This document shows positions 63,176 through 64,000 of a DNA stretch of 64,000 nt, piece after piece (within the stretch, counting starts at the first letter, position 1; each line of letters starts with the position of its first letter). A program made the position numbers and the translations under genes. The stretch covers positions 51,459 to 115,458 of the forward strand of contig JASANG010001404.1 of the NCBI GenBank assembly GCA_030248215.1, in the 5' to 3' direction. Source of the DNA: Enoplolaimus lenunculus (taxonomy: Eukaryota > Nematoda > Enoplea > Enoplida > Thoracostomopsidae). The notes below the pieces were generated by a model, which did no database searches, had not been told where the DNA came from, and worked only from the letters and a program-made list of their open reading frames with translations.

Positions 63176-63542
63176 GTATACGCGGTAAAGGTAAGTTGAG
63201 ACCTGATATATGTAACGTAACCCTTTCCTGCATGAAGTGTACTATGAGCGACTGTACGCAAATTGTGCAATGGAAATGATACATCGCGTATGCGCATGAC
63301 AAAATCTCCACAAGACGTGACAGCATCCTGGGTCGGGCTCCAGCGACAAGCTTCAAAACTGAATGATGATTGGTACACGCTTCGTATCCGATACTACTCG
63401 GCGATTCGAGTGCTAGCATGAAATTAGGTCTCAGATGAAATAGAAAACATTCATACAAGAACCAAAGTCAACTTACTCACCGTAGCCTAAGTTTAATATT
63501 ACGTTTGTGTTCTGCATGATTTACCCGTGTCAATAGTTAGAA
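63176..63542 (+). other. PLCB intron 28 stretch, nothing certain
   Basis: An open frame near 63260-63420 ('LNDDWYTLRIRYYS') has no match to the PLC-beta C-terminus. No repeat recognised. Confidence 0.4.
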
Positions 63543-63673
63543 TAGCCCTATACTTGTCGTGCAACGCCGTTCGGCACCGTTCAAAAATGATATGTTGTTC
63601 CATGCGGCACAAACGTGCGTTGTGGCACAGTGACGGTCGGCGCCGGATGTCATCAAAGTATATGCACCACCCT
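63543..63673. repeat. MITE-4 copy, short
   Basis: 'TAGCCCTATACTTGTCGTGC' to 'TCATCAAAGTATATGCACCA' and CCC. Confidence 0.8.
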
Positions 63674-63759
63674 TAATATACTCATGCATAAATATACAAC
63701 ACCCAGCCGTTTATTATTTTTAATATTACTTACTTTTGCAATTAACTAAACTGGATACA

Positions 63760-64000
63760 GAGGTAATCCTTTAGATCCCTTTAGATGTAACTTAAATCTA
63801 ATATTAATAGTATCTAAATAACCATTTTGGATATTTAGCAGAGGTAATCCTTTAGATCCCTTTAGATGTAACTTAAATCTAATATTAATAGTATCTAAAT
63901 AACCATTTTGGATATTTAGCAGAGGTAATCCTTTAGATCCCTTTAGATGTAACTTAAATCTAATATTAATAGTATCTAAATAACCATTTTGGATATTTAG
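63760..64000. repeat. 81-bp tandem repeat, 3 copies, cut by window end
   Basis: Identical 81-bp units starting 'GAGGTAATCCTTTAGATCCC' at 63760, 63841 and 63922. The array very likely continues beyond the window. Confidence 0.97.

Noticed and set aside
63171-63190. Possible micro-exon between TTGCAG and GTAAGT
   Set aside because: The acceptor is the end of a MITE-6, and in the required phase the segment contains a stop.
63260-63420. Open frame in intron 28 as a coding exon
   Set aside because: No resemblance to the PLC-beta C-terminal coiled coil, and no acceptor/donor pair with phase 1 entry was found.

Overview
The window is eukaryotic and comes from an animal genome. It is AT-rich, repeat-laden DNA carrying most of one intron-rich gene, a phosphoinositide-specific phospholipase C of the beta class (PLCB), on the + strand. 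A BEL/Pao LTR retrotransposon, a family confined to animals, sits in one of its introns. I cannot name the species or phylum. The PLCB sequence is nearer to the vertebrate PLCB1-3 type than to PLCB4, and the repeat load, intron sizes (about 0.2-7 kb) and BEL/Pao element fit an invertebrate.

Layout. 1-24.5 kb: no protein gene recognised. This part is a mosaic of short inverted-repeat elements (MITE-like), several minisatellites, a 30-bp tandem array of about 40 copies (15.66-16.86 kb) and a 101-bp satellite of about 26 copies (21.8-24.5 kb) that ends about 200 bp before the PLCB start codon. 24,741-62,600: 28 PLCB exons. Every junction is GT-AG and every intron phase joins in frame, giving about 1,286 codons. 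They encode, in order, an N-terminal PH domain, EF hands, catalytic X box, a very long acidic X/Y linker, Y box, C2 domain and the start of the C-terminal region. The C-terminal coiled coil is not in the window, so the gene runs off the right edge. 36,658-42,861: BEL/Pao element in intron 11, same orientation as the gene. 62.6-64 kb: further PLCB intron with MITEs and an 81-bp tandem repeat cut by the window edge.

Repeat families, with labels used below (terminal motif in brackets): MITE-1 [GGCCCATGTAAAGATCAGG, GGCGGAACG; contains TTAGGC-like repeats], MITE-1b [GGCCCATGTTACYTTAAGG], MITE-2 [ACAATTCGTCGCCCGACAA], MITE-3 [CAGGCCYGTAGCCA], MITE-4 [GCTATACTTGTCG; CCGTCCGTCACCGT], MITE-5 [CCATATTCTCAAATGTGT], MITE-6 [CAGGGTGCAACCGGA], MITE-7 [AGTGGCGGATCCAG], MITE-8 [AGTGCCGGAGCAGGC], MITE-9 [TACACTGTAAATTCC], MITE-10 [ACTGYAGTGACCCGAATAA], MITE-11 [TA target, TGCAYCATYYAGGTTATRC], MITE-12 [CCAATCTGCTATT]. 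They were recognised by comparing copies within this window only; no superfamily was assigned from a database.

The points most worth a second look are: a 225-residue Asp-rich exon that makes the PLCB autoinhibitory linker unusually long; a 51-nt in-frame cassette exon that repeats the start of the following exon; unusual residues next to catalytic positions of the X box; the 101-bp satellite built from one end of a MITE-5 copy plus its flank; the 30-bp array grown inside a MITE-2 copy; and several clear nested insertions that order the elements in time.
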